Positions 1 through 9,489 of a stretch of 64,000 bases of DNA are shown in pieces. Source of the DNA: Candidatus Kryptoniota bacterium (GTDB lineage: Bacteria; Bacteroidota; Ignavibacteria; Kryptoniales; JAKASW01); NCBI GenBank assembly GCA_024641705.1, contig JAHECO010000003.1, positions 139,826 to 203,825 on the forward strand. The letters run 5' to 3'. Numbering within the stretch: position 1 is the first letter of the stretch; each line of letters starts with the position of its first letter. The notes below the pieces were generated by a model, which saw nothing but the letters and a program-made list of their open reading frames with translations, searched no databases and was not told where the DNA came from. A program made the position numbers and the translations under genes.

Positions 1-202
1 CTCTGCCCCGGCTCCCAATGCCGACCCATATGTCCAGATCGGCTCAAGCGTTCAGGAAGGCTCGGTCCTCTGTATCGTGGAGGCGATGAAGCTCATGAAC
101 GAAATCGAGTCGGACGTCGCCGGTAAAGTGGTCCGGGTTCTTGTGCAGAACGGACAGCCGGTCGAGTACAACCAGCCGCTGTTCCTGATCGAACCCGCTT
201 AA
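1..202 (+). CDS. accB: Biotin carboxyl carrier protein of acetyl-CoA carboxylase (3' end only)
   Basis: Only the C-terminal 66 residues are inside the window; the reading frame enters at base 2 and ends at the TAA at 200-202. The fragment is a biotinyl/lipoyl domain with the canonical biotinylation motif EAMKLMNEI, whose lysine carries biotin. AccB shuttles CO2 from biotin carboxylase to the carboxyltransferase that makes malonyl-CoA. A proline/alanine-rich linker (SAPAPNADP) directly precedes the domain, as is usual for AccB. The accC gene follows after about 80 bases on the same strand, the standard accB-accC order, so co-transcription is likely. The identification is secure; the start is outside the window. 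Confidence 0.93.
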   Translation, partial: SAPAPNADPYVQIGSSVQEGSVLCIVEAMKLMNEIESDVAGKVVRVLVQNGQPVEYNQPLFLIEPA

Positions 203-218
203 TGAATCATCCGTTAGT

Positions 219-270
219 ATTTCGAATTGCGAATTTGAAATTGAGAATTCGCGATCCGAAATCCGAAATT
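219..270. repeat. AT-rich word repeat before accC
   Basis: The spacer between accB and accC is built from variants of the words gaattgcgaattt, gaaattgagaattc and atccgaaat. The same type of sequence (gagaatttaaaattc) lies before gatB at about 62960-63020. It ends just upstream of the accC ribosome-binding site (AGAGGAG at 271-277). No coding potential is seen. Confidence 0.6.
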
Positions 271-281
271 AGAGGAGTTGG

Positions 282-1622
282 TTGTTTAATAAGATACTGA
301 TTGCGAACAGAGGCGAAATCGCGCTGCGTGTCATCCGGACTTGCAAGGAGCTCGGCGTCAAGACTGTTGCCGTTTACTCGGAAGCCGACCGCGATTCGCT
401 CCACGTGCGGTTCGCGGACGAAGCGGTCTGCATCGGTCCTCCTCCCAGCCGGGAGAGCTACCTCAATATACCGCGTATCATAGCCGCCGCCGAGATCACG
501 AATGCGGATGCGGTCCATCCCGGTTACGGTTTCCTCTCCGAGAACGCCAGGTTCTCGGAAATCTGCGAGAGCAGCGGCATAAAGTTTATCGGCCCCAAGC
601 CTGATATGATCACCATGATGGGCGATAAGGCCTCCGCAAAGGATACGATGCGGAAGGCCGGGGTGCCTGTTGTTCCCGGCAGCGACGGGGTCATAGATGA
701 CGTGAAGACTGCAAGGGAAGCGGCCGAAACGGTAGGTTATCCCGTCATCATCAAGGCGACTGCCGGCGGAGGCGGGAAAGGGATGAGGCTCGCCTGGAAC
801 GCAGATGAGTTTGAAAGACAGTTCCAGATGGCCCGCACGGAAGCGGAAGCTGCCTTCGGCAATGCAGGTGTATATATCGAGAAATATGTCGAACAGCCGC
901 GCCACGTGGAGATCCAGGTCCTCGGCGACCGGCACGGCGACGTGATCCACCTCGGCGAACGCGAATGCTCGATCCAGAGAAGACACCAGAAGCTTATCGA
1001 GGAATCACCCTCTCCCATAGTCGACGCCGAACTTCGCGAGATGATGGGCGCGGCCGCCGTGAAGGGGGCGAAGAGCGTCAGATACGAAGGCGCAGGCACG
1101 GTCGAGTTCCTCGTCGACAAGTACAGGAATTTCTATTTCATGGAGATGAACACCCGGATCCAGGTCGAGCACCCGGTTACCGAGCAGGTGACAGGGTACG
1201 ATCTCGTCAAGGAACAGATCACCGTGGCGGCGGGTTCGAGGGTCAGCAAGAAAAAGCTGAAGCAGACGGGACACGCGATCGAGTGCCGCATCAACGCGGA
1301 GGATCCGTACAAGGATTTTCGTCCGAACCCCGGCACGATTACCGGCTTTCACGTTCCCGGCGGCTACGGCGTAAGGACCGACTCGCACGTCTACGTCGGC
1401 TACAAGGTTCCCCCTTATTATGATTCGCTTCTCGCGAAGCTCATCGCTTTCGGCTCGTCGCGCGAGGAAGCGATCGACAGGATGTACCGCGCGCTCGAAG
1501 AGTTTGTGGTGGAGGGAATCGCTACCACGATACCTTTCCACATGAAAGTGATGAAGGATGAACAGTTCAGGAAAGGGGAGTTCGACACTCACTTCCTGGA
1601 CTCTTTCAATTTTGCGGACTAA
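282..1622 (+). CDS. accC: Acetyl-CoA carboxylase, biotin carboxylase subunit
   Basis: The protein has 446 residues, the normal AccC length (about 450). It carboxylates the biotin of AccB using ATP and bicarbonate. The N-terminal domain begins [18 protein letters not shown]. The ATP-grasp domain contains a glycine-rich loop ([11 protein letters not shown], lysine near residue 158) and the active-site segment [14 protein letters not shown] near residues 288-301, with the catalytic arginine near 292. The C-terminal biotin-carboxylase domain contains ECRINAEDP. The start is TTG at 282, with AGAGGAG at 271-277; no ATG fits the conserved N-terminus. It sits directly after accB, and a shared transcript is inferred. 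Confidence 0.97.
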   Translation: MFNKILIANRGEIALRVIRTCKELGVKTVAVYSEADRDSLHVRFADEAVCIGPPPSRESYLNIPRIIAAAEITNADAVHPGYGFLSENARFSEICESSGIKFIGPKPDMITMMGDKASAKDTMRKAGVPVVPGSDGVIDDVKTAREAAETVGYPVIIKATAGGGGKGMRLAWNADEFERQFQMARTEAEAAFGNAGVYIEKYVEQPRHVEIQVLGDRHGDVIHLGERECSIQRRHQKLIEESPSPIVDAELREMMGAAAVKGAKSVRYEGAGTVEFLVDKYRNFYFMEMNTRIQVEHPVTEQVTGYDLVKEQITVAAGSRVSKKKLKQTGHAIECRINAEDPYKDFRPNPGTITGFHVPGGYGVRTDSHVYVGYKVPPYYDSLLAKLIAFGSSREEAIDRMYRALEEFVVEGIATTIPFHMKVMKDEQFRKGEFDTHFLDSFNFAD

Positions 1623-1688
1623 AGGAGAAGAGACGGCGGTTCGGTTGTTCCGGCACCGTCCTCAAGCTTGCAGAAAGGATTTAAACCG

Positions 1689-2069
1689 ATGGATTTCCCG
1701 GCAGAGTTAAAGTACACTAAAGATCACGAATGGGTGCGTGTCGACGGCGGCACCGGCGTTGTCGGCATCACTGAATACGCGCAGGGGGAACTGGGCGACG
1801 TGGTTTTCGTCGAACTCCCCGCGGTCGGAACGAAGCTCCAGCAGGGGAAGCAATTCGGTACAATTGAAGCCGTGAAGACGGTCTCCGATCTCTTCGCCCC
1901 GATGAGCGGAGAAATCGTCGAGATCAACGAGGCGCTCAAAGACTCGCCGGAAGTCGTCAACAAGGAGCCTTACGGCGCCGGATGGATGGTGAAGGTGAAG
2001 ATCGCCGACGCGTCCGAGCTCGGCAGCCTACTCGATGCGGCGAAGTACCGGGAGATGGTCGGAAAATAG
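1689..2069 (+). CDS. gcvH: Glycine cleavage system H protein
   Basis: This 126-residue protein is the lipoyl carrier of the glycine cleavage system, moving the aminomethyl group between the P, T and L proteins. The family signature is clear: [11 protein letters not shown] at the N-terminus, then [19 protein letters not shown], and the lipoylated lysine in IEAVKTVSD (K63). I chose ATG 1689, which follows an AGAAAGGA ribosome-binding site at 1672-1679. An in-frame TTG at 1668 would add seven unconserved residues. It lies 66 bases after accC and about 100 bases before gcvPA. The gcvT and gcvPB genes are not in the window. Confidence 0.96.
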   Translation: MDFPAELKYTKDHEWVRVDGGTGVVGITEYAQGELGDVVFVELPAVGTKLQQGKQFGTIEAVKTVSDLFAPMSGEIVEINEALKDSPEVVNKEPYGAGWMVKVKIADASELGSLLDAAKYREMVGK

Positions 2070-2100
2070 TATGTAGTAGGTAGAAGGTAGTAGGTAGCGG
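2069..2100. repeat. tagtaggtag word repeat after gcvH
   Basis: Directly after the gcvH stop, the word gtagtaggtag is repeated with small changes (tatgtagtaggtagaaggtag). It belongs to the class of short word repeats that fill many spacers in this window. Partly complementary words (ctacttattatcc, cctacttataa) follow at about 2115-2150, so the spacer could fold back weakly. Confidence 0.55.
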
Positions 2101-2165
2101 GCAGGAGGCGACCGGCTACTTATTATCCACTGGTTATTGCCTACTTATAAAACGGAGTATCAAAA

Positions 2166-3506
2166 TTGGCTTATTATCCGAATACCGATGACGACCGCCG
2201 GGAAATGCTGGCGGCGATCGGGGTCAAGGATTTCGACGAACTGATAAAAGACATCCCGCAGGAAATCAGGCTGAAGGGCGACCTAAAGATCCCGCCGGCG
2301 ATGAGCGAGTTCGAGGTGACGAAGCACGTCGCTTCGCTCGCGCGGAAGAATGTCAACACTCAGGATGCGGTCTCATTTCTGGGTGCCGGAGCTTACGACC
2401 ATTTCATCCCTTCGGCCATCGGTGCGCTGTTGGGGAGGTCGGAATTCTATACGGCGTACACTCCGTATCAGGCTGAGGTGAGCCAGGGAACGCTGCAGTC
2501 TATCTACGAATACCAGACCATGATCTGCCGCCTGACGGGGATGGATGTTTCGAATGCGTCGCTGTACGACGCGGGGAGCGGTCTTGCCGAGGCGGCGCTG
2601 ATGGCGGTCGCCCACACAGGCCGGAAGAAAATAGTGGCGGTGCACCCCGTCCACCCGTTCTATTTACAGGTGGTGAGGACGTACGTCCACGGACAGAGTT
2701 TTGAGATTTTGGAAATTCCCGCGCGCGACGGCGCCGCAGACCTCGACGCGGTAAGGAAAGCCGTCGACGCCAACACGGCCGCGGTCATCGTGCAGCAGCC
2801 GTCGTTCCTCGGCACACTGAGCGATGTCTTCGCTTTGGGTGAGATAGCGCATGCGGCGGGGGCGCTCTATGTCGTCGACGCATCCCCGATCTCACTCGGC
2901 CTCCTCGCCCCTCCCGGCGAATACGGAGCCGATGTCGTTGTGGGAGAAGGACAACCTTTGGGTATACCGCAGAGTCTCGGCGGTCCTTTCCTGGGGATAT
3001 TTGCCGTGAAGGAAGCGTTGACACGCAAGCTCCCGGGCAGACTGGCCGGCGTAACTGTCGACACCGAAGGCACGCGAGGTTTCGTCCTCACGCTTCAAAC
3101 CCGTGAACAGCAGATCAGGCGCGAGAAAGCTACCTCGAACATCTGCACGAACGAAGGCCTCATGATGCTTGCCTCCACGATATATATGTCGCTGATGGGC
3201 AAGCAGGGAATAATGGAGGTTGCCGCGCAATCGAGTGCCAAGGCGCATTACCTCGCAGACCGAATCGCCAGGCTTCCCGGCTTCAGCCTCAAGTACAGGC
3301 AGCCTTTCTTCAACGAGTTTCTCCTATCGGCACCGGTCCCGGCGAAGAATATTATAGATGCAGGTCTGAAGAAGAACCTGCTCGCGGGCGTCGATGTAGA
3401 GACCTTGTATCCGTCCGAGAAGGGGCTCCTTGTAGCGGTGACCGAGAAGCGCACGCGCGCGGAGCTTGACGAGTACGTCGATTTGCTGAAGACGTTTGCG
3501 AAGTAA
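2166..3506 (+). CDS. gcvPA: Glycine dehydrogenase (decarboxylating) subunit 1
   Basis: The 446-residue protein matches the N-terminal half of P protein, which exists as a separate subunit in many bacteria. With GcvPB it decarboxylates glycine using pyridoxal phosphate and loads the aminomethyl group onto GcvH. Family landmarks include SFLGAGAYDHFIPSAIGAL near residue 68, YTPYQAEVSQGTLQSIYEYQ near 96, and the C-terminal region TSNICTNEGL. The PLP lysine belongs to the other subunit, so its absence is expected. The start is TTG at 2166 after a GGAG motif at 2154-2157. It follows gcvH, but the next gene is guaA and gcvPB is not adjacent, which is unusual because the two subunits are normally neighbours. 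Confidence 0.96.
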   Translation: MAYYPNTDDDRREMLAAIGVKDFDELIKDIPQEIRLKGDLKIPPAMSEFEVTKHVASLARKNVNTQDAVSFLGAGAYDHFIPSAIGALLGRSEFYTAYTPYQAEVSQGTLQSIYEYQTMICRLTGMDVSNASLYDAGSGLAEAALMAVAHTGRKKIVAVHPVHPFYLQVVRTYVHGQSFEILEIPARDGAADLDAVRKAVDANTAAVIVQQPSFLGTLSDVFALGEIAHAAGALYVVDASPISLGLLAPPGEYGADVVVGEGQPLGIPQSLGGPFLGIFAVKEALTRKLPGRLAGVTVDTEGTRGFVLTLQTREQQIRREKATSNICTNEGLMMLASTIYMSLMGKQGIMEVAAQSSAKAHYLADRIARLPGFSLKYRQPFFNEFLLSAPVPAKNIIDAGLKKNLLAGVDVETLYPSEKGLLVAVTEKRTRAELDEYVDLLKTFAK

Positions 3507-3612
3507 CCCGGCGTTACGCCGTCGCAGTGAGAGTGTTGTACTCCTGAGTCACCCCCGGCTCCCGGGTTGCAGGATTGGAAAACGTAGCTTGACCTTAGGA
3601 TTCTGATTCCCC

Positions 3613-5145
3613 ATGGATAAAATACTCATCCTCGATTTTGGCGCGCAGTACACGCAGCTTATTGCGCGCCGGGTCCGCGAGCTGAGCGTCCTCAGCCTCG
3701 TGGAAAACTTCGATTTCCCATACGAAAAGATCGCCGAGCTGGCACCCAAGGGCATCATACTTTCCGGCGGTCCTTCAAGCGTATACCAGGTAGGCGCTCC
3801 GCTCCCGGATAAAAGGATCTTCGAGTCGGGGATCCCGATACTGGGGATATGCTACGGCCTGCAGGTGATCGCCCACCTTCTCGGGGGAGAAGTGGACAGG
3901 TCGGCGCACCAGGAGTTCGGCAAGGCGATCCTGGTTGTGGACGATGCGAAGGATCTGATGCGCGATATAGGCGACGTGTCGAAAGTCTGGATGAGTCACG
4001 CCGATAAGGTCACCAAGCTGCCTCAGGGCTTCGCGCCGATCGCCCACACGGACAACTCTCCTATAGCTGCCGTTAAATCGGAGCAGAGGAAAATCTTCGG
4101 AGTGCAGTTCCATCCGGAGGTCGTTCATACATCCAAGGGGAAAGAGATACTCGGCAATTTCGTCTTCAGGATATGCGGCTGCGCCGGGGACTGGAAGCCG
4201 GGGAATTTCATCGAAGAGACGGCGCGAGACATAAAGGCCAGAGTCGGCAACGAAACGGTGATATGCGCCATGAGCGGCGGCGTCGACTCCGCAGTTGCAG
4301 CCGTCCTGATACAGCGCGCAATCGGAAACCAGCTGCATGCAGTCCATATCGACAACGGCGTGATGAGGAAGGACGAGAGCAGGAACGTCGTGGAGTATTT
4401 CAAAAAGAATTTCGATATGAATCTCCATCACGTCGATGCGTCCGAACAATTTCTGAAGAAACTTCACGGCGTGACAGACCCGGAGAAGAAACGGAAGATC
4501 ATAGGCAACACTTTTATCGAAGTGTTCGAGAAAGTCGCTCACGACATAAAAGGAGCCCGCTTCCTCGCGCAGGGAACTCTTTACCCGGATGTCATAGAAT
4601 CGCAGTCTCATAAAGGCCCGTCCGCGAAGATAAAGACCCACCACAATGTAGGCGGGCTGCCGGAGGTAATGAAGCTTGAACTGATAGAGCCCTTCCGGTT
4701 GCTGTTCAAGGACGAGGTCAGGCAGGTCGGACGTGCGCTCGGCATCTCCGACGACATCATAGACCGGCATCCGTTCCCGGGACCAGGCCTCGCGGTGAGG
4801 ATCCTCAGCGACGTGACGCCCGAAAAGCTGGAAATTCTGCGCCACGCCGACGACATCTTCATAGAAGAAATCAAAAGGCACGGGATATACACCGACATCT
4901 GGCAGGCGTTCGCGGTCCTCCTCCCGGTCCAGTCGGTCGGGGTGATGGGTGACGAGAGGACATACGAGTATACGATCGCCCTCCGTGCCGTGACCAGCGA
5001 GGACGGCATGACCGCAGACTGGGCCCAGGTCCCGTACGATATCCTGGCCAGGGTCTCCGGGAGAATCATCAACGAGGTCCGGGGCGTCAATAGGGTAGTT
5101 TACGACATAAGCAGCAAACCTCCGTCGACCATCGAATGGGAGTGA
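3613..5145 (+). CDS. guaA: GMP synthase (glutamine-hydrolysing)
   Basis: The protein has 510 residues, the usual length. It converts XMP to GMP with glutamine and ATP. The N-terminal class I amidotransferase domain has the nucleophile in GICYGLQ (C80) and the partner residues in QFHPEVVH (H167, E169). The ATP-pyrophosphatase domain has the P-loop SGGVDS at 221-226. The C-terminal dimerisation domain ends in the conserved [13 protein letters not shown]. The start ATG at 3613 gives the expected [20 protein letters not shown]. It is probably transcribed with the TPR gene that begins 49 bases after its stop. The 106-base spacer upstream holds no recognisable riboswitch. Confidence 0.98.
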   Translation: MDKILILDFGAQYTQLIARRVRELSVLSLVENFDFPYEKIAELAPKGIILSGGPSSVYQVGAPLPDKRIFESGIPILGICYGLQVIAHLLGGEVDRSAHQEFGKAILVVDDAKDLMRDIGDVSKVWMSHADKVTKLPQGFAPIAHTDNSPIAAVKSEQRKIFGVQFHPEVVHTSKGKEILGNFVFRICGCAGDWKPGNFIEETARDIKARVGNETVICAMSGGVDSAVAAVLIQRAIGNQLHAVHIDNGVMRKDESRNVVEYFKKNFDMNLHHVDASEQFLKKLHGVTDPEKKRKIIGNTFIEVFEKVAHDIKGARFLAQGTLYPDVIESQSHKGPSAKIKTHHNVGGLPEVMKLELIEPFRLLFKDEVRQVGRALGISDDIIDRHPFPGPGLAVRILSDVTPEKLEILRHADDIFIEEIKRHGIYTDIWQAFAVLLPVQSVGVMGDERTYEYTIALRAVTSEDGMTADWAQVPYDILARVSGRIINEVRGVNRVVYDISSKPPSTIEWE

Positions 5146-5194
5146 TTCTTTGCCTGCAAGGAATTATTTTCCCCTGAGGACAAGAATTTAGAAG

Positions 5195-6097
5195 ATGGGA
5201 CTGTCGGAAACATTCAGCGAATCGGCGAAGATTCTGATCGACGAGGCGGTCGCTTTCCTCGGCGAGGATAAGCCGCTCCACGCGATGCAGATCCTCAGGC
5301 GGGTCATCGCCAGGGACCCGGAATACACCGATGCATACCTGAAGCTTGCCGAGATCTACATCGGCCTCCACAATTACGCTGCAGCCGAGGAGCTCCTGTC
5401 GGGCGCTCTGGAAAACAGGCCGGACGAATACAAGCTCGTGTACGCGCTCGGAAGCCTTTACTTCAACCTCGGCGAGATGGAACGGGCCTTGCCTTTGCTG
5501 AGAAGGCTCGACTCCTGGCGCAACCCCAGCGTGCACCTTGCGCTGGCGACGATCTTTCTGGAGGAGAACGATTTTCAGGAGGCGGCCTCCGAAGCCAAGC
5601 TCGTCCTGAAGGCCGACGCCAAGTATCCCGATGCGAACGGCATTCTCGGACGGATTTATCTCAAGCAGAACAACTTCCCGAATGCCATCAAGTATCTGAA
5701 GCGCGAGCTCGGCCTTAATGAATCGTCGGTCGAGTTCCGGCTCGATCTCGCGACAGCGTTCTACCTCCTCGGAGACCTGAAAGAGGCCCTGGAGGAGTTC
5801 ACGCTTCTCATCGACACGGATCCCGATTTCTTCCCCGGCTGGCTCATGTGCGGGAAGATCCTCCTCGAACTCGGCCAGCCCGGCGAATCGGAGTATTATC
5901 TCACCAGGGCGCTTAGCATCAACCCGAGGAGCGCGGAAGTCCTCCAGGTCCTTGCCAACCTCTACAGTACACTCGGGGAGGTAGAGAAGGCGCGGACGAT
6001 CTTCGACGAACTTGCCGAGGCCGATGCGATAAGTGAGGACGACGCCGAGACTCTCGAGCGCATATCGAGAATCAGCAGGAAGCGGAAAAGGCACTAA
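5195..6097 (+). CDS. Tetratricopeptide repeat protein
   Basis: This 300-residue protein consists almost entirely of TPR-type helical repeats, with units such as DAYLKLAEIYIGLHNYAAAE and KLVYALGSLYFNLGEMERAL and recurring A/G-x-Y-x-L patterns. It has no signal peptide or membrane segment, so a cytoplasmic scaffold role is inferred. The C-terminus is basic (RISRKRKRH). Its stop is one base from the start of the next gene, which also begins with TPR-like repeats after a signal peptide, so the two are very likely co-transcribed and possibly functionally linked. The specific partner is not identifiable from sequence. Confidence 0.8.
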   Translation: MGLSETFSESAKILIDEAVAFLGEDKPLHAMQILRRVIARDPEYTDAYLKLAEIYIGLHNYAAAEELLSGALENRPDEYKLVYALGSLYFNLGEMERALPLLRRLDSWRNPSVHLALATIFLEENDFQEAASEAKLVLKADAKYPDANGILGRIYLKQNNFPNAIKYLKRELGLNESSVEFRLDLATAFYLLGDLKEALEEFTLLIDTDPDFFPGWLMCGKILLELGQPGESEYYLTRALSINPRSAEVLQVLANLYSTLGEVEKARTIFDELAEADAISEDDAETLERISRISRKRKRH

Positions 6098-6098
6098 A

Positions 6099-8033
6099 AT
6101 GAGGACCCTCTCCGCATTCCTGGTGCTGATCCTCGCATCGTCCGTATTCGCCCAGGTCACATTCAACCAGACCGACGAAACCAATTACAAACTCGGGCTG
6201 CAGAGTTTCCGGCAGGGGGACTACTCTACAGCCTACCAGTATTTTCACCAGGTCATGGATGACTCGCTGAACCAGCGGTCAGCGGAGTCATTCTACTACG
6301 GGGCGAGGAGCCTGTTCAACCTGAGGAGGTACAAGGAATCCGTCAGCGTGATCGACACCTTCCTTGTCCGTTTCCCCTCGGACGAACACAGGTTCGACAT
6401 GGTGTATATCAAAGGGGCGAACTACTACGAACTCGGGAATTACCCGAAAGCGGCGGCGCAGTTCGTCGAAGCGATCGATTCTTCGGGGAACCAGGTCGTG
6501 AGGGACCAGGCCGTCGCAAGCCTGCGTACTCTTGTCGCGTTCAACCTCGGTTTCGGCGATATCACCAGCCTCTTCGAAACCTGCCGGTCTCGACTTTCGA
6601 CGGTCACCGTTGCTATAGGCTTTGCCAGGAGAGCATATTTCTCGGACAAGCTCGGGGACGCGGAACGTGTGCTGATGGAATTCAGGCAGCGATACCCTCA
6701 GACCGGAATCGGGAGCGGTGAAGTCGGCAGGTGGCTTGGCAGGATAGCAGCCGACAGCTCGCTGAGTCAGGCACAGGTGAAAATCGGGGCGATCCTCCCG
6801 CTCGAATACGGCAGCGGCGTGGGCGACAGGCTTCTGCTGGGAATACAGCTCGCACTTGACGACTATAACGCAACCGCCTCCACCAAGGTTGGCCTGGTCC
6901 TGAGGAACTACGCCGGGTCGGTGCCGAATCTTTTCTCCGACATGATGTCGCTGACGGAGGACCAGTCTGTCAAGGCTGTGATCGGACCAGTTTACAGCAG
7001 CGAAGTCTCTGCGCTGGCCAAGGTCGCGAACCAGAACAAGATCCCCATGATTTCCCCGACGGCCACGCAGGTTGGGCTCACTAAGGGGAACCCGTACGTT
7101 TTCCAGGCTAATCCCGATTTCAGGGCAAGGGCTGCGGCCATGGCCTACTACACCGTCGATGTCCTGCATGCGAAGCGGATCGCCATACTCTCGCCGTCGG
7201 ACACGTATGGTAAGACCATATCGGAGTACTTTGCCGAAATCCTCGACTCGCTCCGCGTCCCTCCGCTTGCGACGGCATACTTCGAGAGCGGGTCGACCGA
7301 TCTCGGCGATCCTATCGGCGAGATCAAAACGGCGGCCGCGAAGCTGGGCGAACCTTACGTTAACATCGGGACACTGAACCCCGACCAGCAGGAAAAGATC
7401 AAACCGTTTGTGCCTCAAGCATTCACCGACTCCATAGGCCACTCCAACGTCAGTATAGATGCCTACGACCTGTTCGGTCGCAACGCAATCCAGATGGCTG
7501 ATTCGCTCGGCATGCCGGATACCCTGAGGGATTCACTCGGGGTCTTCGATGCGCTGAGATCGCTTGACGCGATCTTTATCCCGCTCACTTCGGCAAAGGA
7601 TATCGGCATCGTGGGGGCGCAGCTGGCGTACTACAACGTCAAGGCCCAGCTTCTCGGGACCGACGACTGGTACGACCTCAACGCCCTCTTGGGCAACGAC
7701 CTCTACGTCGACGGAGTCATTTTCTGCAGCGATACGTACTTCAACATCAACCAGCCGGCCTACATTGCGGCAACGGATTCGCTCTCGCAAATATCCGACG
7801 TGGATTTCAACAGGACGGTCTCCTACGGATACGATCTGACGAACGCACTTCTGAACGCGATCAAGTCGGGGAGTACGACGAGGGCTTCGCTGGAAAATGC
7901 TCTCAGGTCGCAGACTTACCAGGGGCTGCACTCGGCCATGTCGTTCGAAAATGACAACTCGAATCATTACCTGCATATCCTGCAGTTCAAAGACGGAAAC
8001 GTTATTGATCTCGGTCAGGTGAACGCGAAATAG
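6099..8033 (+). CDS. Secreted TPR plus periplasmic-binding-protein fusion (LpoA-like architecture)
   Basis: The 644-residue protein begins with a signal peptide (MRTLSAFLVLILASSVFAQ). I chose ATG 6099, one base after the upstream stop, over an extended frame from 6033. Residues 25-200 form TPR-like repeats (FRQGDYSTAYQYF, ELGNYPKAAAQFVEAI). From about residue 225 comes a type I periplasmic-binding domain of the branched-chain amino-acid receptor family, with KIGAILPLEYGSG, VKAVIGPVYSSE, IPMISPTAT and KRIAILSPSDTYG. This order resembles LpoA, the outer-membrane activator of penicillin-binding proteins, but no lipobox is present. A role as a sensor of small molecules or a cell-wall regulator is inference. 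No ABC transporter permease genes are near, which argues against uptake. Confidence 0.75.
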   Translation: MRTLSAFLVLILASSVFAQVTFNQTDETNYKLGLQSFRQGDYSTAYQYFHQVMDDSLNQRSAESFYYGARSLFNLRRYKESVSVIDTFLVRFPSDEHRFDMVYIKGANYYELGNYPKAAAQFVEAIDSSGNQVVRDQAVASLRTLVAFNLGFGDITSLFETCRSRLSTVTVAIGFARRAYFSDKLGDAERVLMEFRQRYPQTGIGSGEVGRWLGRIAADSSLSQAQVKIGAILPLEYGSGVGDRLLLGIQLALDDYNATASTKVGLVLRNYAGSVPNLFSDMMSLTEDQSVKAVIGPVYSSEVSALAKVANQNKIPMISPTATQVGLTKGNPYVFQANPDFRARAAAMAYYTVDVLHAKRIAILSPSDTYGKTISEYFAEILDSLRVPPLATAYFESGSTDLGDPIGEIKTAAAKLGEPYVNIGTLNPDQQEKIKPFVPQAFTDSIGHSNVSIDAYDLFGRNAIQMADSLGMPDTLRDSLGVFDALRSLDAIFIPLTSAKDIGIVGAQLAYYNVKAQLLGTDDWYDLNALLGNDLYVDGVIFCSDTYFNINQPAYIAATDSLSQISDVDFNRTVSYGYDLTNALLNAIKSGSTTRASLENALRSQTYQGLHSAMSFENDNSNHYLHILQFKDGNVIDLGQVNAK

Positions 8034-8075
8034 AGCCGAAACGGTCTTGGGTTTCAACAAAAGCAGGGGGCTGCT

Positions 8076-8801
8076 ATGTCGGAGAAGTCCAAACCACCCA
8101 AAGCAGGCACGCGCACGCTGCGCGAGTGGCCTGAAAGCGAAAAGCCGCGCGAGAAGCTTCTCTCACACGGCTCGACAAAACTCACAGATGTCGAACTCCT
8201 CGCCATACTCCTTAGGACGGGGACGAAGACGAAATCCAGTTCGCGGACGGCGATCGACCTCGCCAGAGAGCTCCTTATGTCGTTCGACAATTCCATGTCG
8301 CTCCTCTCAATGAGAGACGCTCTCGAGCTGTCGAATGTTGCGGGGATCGGTTCGGTCAAGGCGATAACACTTTCTGCGGCGTTCGAGATAGGGAGACGCA
8401 TGCAGAGCGCTCCCGCGAGCGATGCGGCCCTTCTCAATAACCCGGAGGCGGTTCACAAATTCATCATGAGGGATTTTGCCGGCGAGAAGAGGGAAGTGTT
8501 CAAGGTCATCGCGCTGAGCACTTCTGGGAGGGTGAAGCGAGTGAAGACGATGACGGAAGGAACTTTGAGCGCAAGCCTCGTCGATGCGCGTGCCGTCTTC
8601 AAGTTTGCGATACTCGAGGATGCGGCGAGCATAGTCGTGGTGCATAACCATCCCAGCGGCAAGCTCGATCCCAGCAAGGAGGATATCCAGATTACCAAGG
8701 ATCTCGTTTACTCCGGTGAGTTTCTGGACATACCTGTCCATGATCACCTGATCGTCGGGCCGACCGGATATTTGAGCATGAAGAACGCGGGGTATGTGTG
8801 A
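8076..8801 (+). CDS. radC: RadC-family JAB-domain protein
   Basis: The 241-residue protein has the RadC/YicR layout. The N-terminal UPF0758 region includes a helix-hairpin-helix-like segment (LSNVAGIGSVKA, near 85-96). A JAB/MPN metalloprotease-like domain follows, with the metal-binding motif HNHPSG at 190-195 and S200 and D203 completing the HxH-x7-S-x2-D pattern. Despite the historic name, the biochemical role of RadC is unresolved; it is often linked to DNA repair or mobile elements. The start ATG 8076 lies 42 bases after the preceding stop on the same strand. No odd features are seen. Confidence 0.93.
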   Translation: MSEKSKPPKAGTRTLREWPESEKPREKLLSHGSTKLTDVELLAILLRTGTKTKSSSRTAIDLARELLMSFDNSMSLLSMRDALELSNVAGIGSVKAITLSAAFEIGRRMQSAPASDAALLNNPEAVHKFIMRDFAGEKREVFKVIALSTSGRVKRVKTMTEGTLSASLVDARAVFKFAILEDAASIVVVHNHPSGKLDPSKEDIQITKDLVYSGEFLDIPVHDHLIVGPTGYLSMKNAGYV

Positions 8802-8806
8802 TGGGA

Positions 8807-8864
8807 AGTCAAAGGGCAAAAGTCAAAGGTCAAAGGTCAAAAGACAAAAGGTAAAAGGCAAAAG
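8807..8864. repeat. gtcaaaggtcaaaag word repeat after radC
   Basis: The bases after radC consist of imperfect copies of gtcaaaggtc, ggcaaaagtc and ggtaaaaggc (about seven units). No secondary structure or coding capacity is apparent. A related cacaaaggg tract occurs inside the 3' end of the endonuclease III gene near 59960-60035. Confidence 0.65.
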
Positions 8865-8996
8865 TGTGGTGGGAAACGGTAACGGATTTCCGAATCACCA
8901 TTTCCAGTGACCTGCCCCCGATGTTCAACTGCAGCGCAACGGTCAAGCGAAAGTTGATGGCTGTCGAGAGCGGCGATTTGTGTTGCGGAGAGTCAG

Positions 8997-9198
8997 TTAC
9001 AGGTTGACTCCCATCCAGAAGCTCACCGCCCTCTTGCGAACGGCTATGATTCCGTTGTTAAACGAGTGGACGAAATCGAGGTCGAGCCGCAGTTCCGCGA
9101 TGAAGGGAACTGGAAGGATCAAGCCCGTTTCCCAAAACATGGGTTCGGCAATCGCTTTGCCAAAACAATCGGTGGAGATTTTCTTTTCAGTTATCCCT
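8997..9198 (-). pseudogene. Remnant of an outer-membrane beta-barrel protein C-terminus
   Basis: On the minus strand an open frame of about 65 codons ends at the TAA at 8997-8999. Its last residues read FNNGIIAVRKRAVSFWMGVNL. The alternating pattern and final aromatic/hydrophobic strand resemble the last strand of an outer-membrane beta-barrel. There is no plausible start codon with a ribosome-binding site, and a stop lies just upstream (about 9200). I therefore read it as the decayed 3' end of a lost gene. The rest of the 8802-9489 spacer shows no convincing gene on either strand. Identity is tentative. Confidence 0.3.
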
Positions 9199-9439
9199 TT
9201 TCAGTTCAGCAAACCGCGCCCCCTAGCGGCAGAAGATCATATGTTGTCAAGATTGGCTTGTCAAGTCGTTCTGTAATATGACCGACGGCGGCCCTCTTTA
9301 AATTCCTATCAGGAAATAATCAGCAGGTAGGTTTTCGAGAGTCAGCGGAGAGTAAGTAAACGGGCGGAGCTGCGCGGGTCTGAGAATTTCGGCCCGCTCA
9401 TCGGCATATGCCTCGCGATCGTTTTGCTTATTCATGAAG

Positions 9440-9463
9440 AAGGCGGCACACTGATGCCGCCTT
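9440..9463 (-). terminator. Hairpin terminator after the fatty acid hydroxylase-like gene
   Basis: A perfect 9-bp stem AAGGCGGCA/TGCCGCCTT with a 6-base loop lies 27 bases past the stop of the minus-strand gene ending at 9490. On the minus strand it is followed by a short pyrimidine stretch (CTTCTTC) rather than a clean U-tract, so an intrinsic terminator is probable but not classical. Confidence 0.5.
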
Positions 9464-9489
9464 TCAGACATTGTCTTGCAAATTCTTCT

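Noticed and set aside
1623-1688. Glycine riboswitch before gcvH
   Set aside because: The spacer is only 66 bases and shows no tandem aptamer; gcvH is probably read from the acc promoter.
8807-8864. CRISPR array (repeated words after radC)
   Set aside because: The units are short, variable and without spacers; no cas gene is present.
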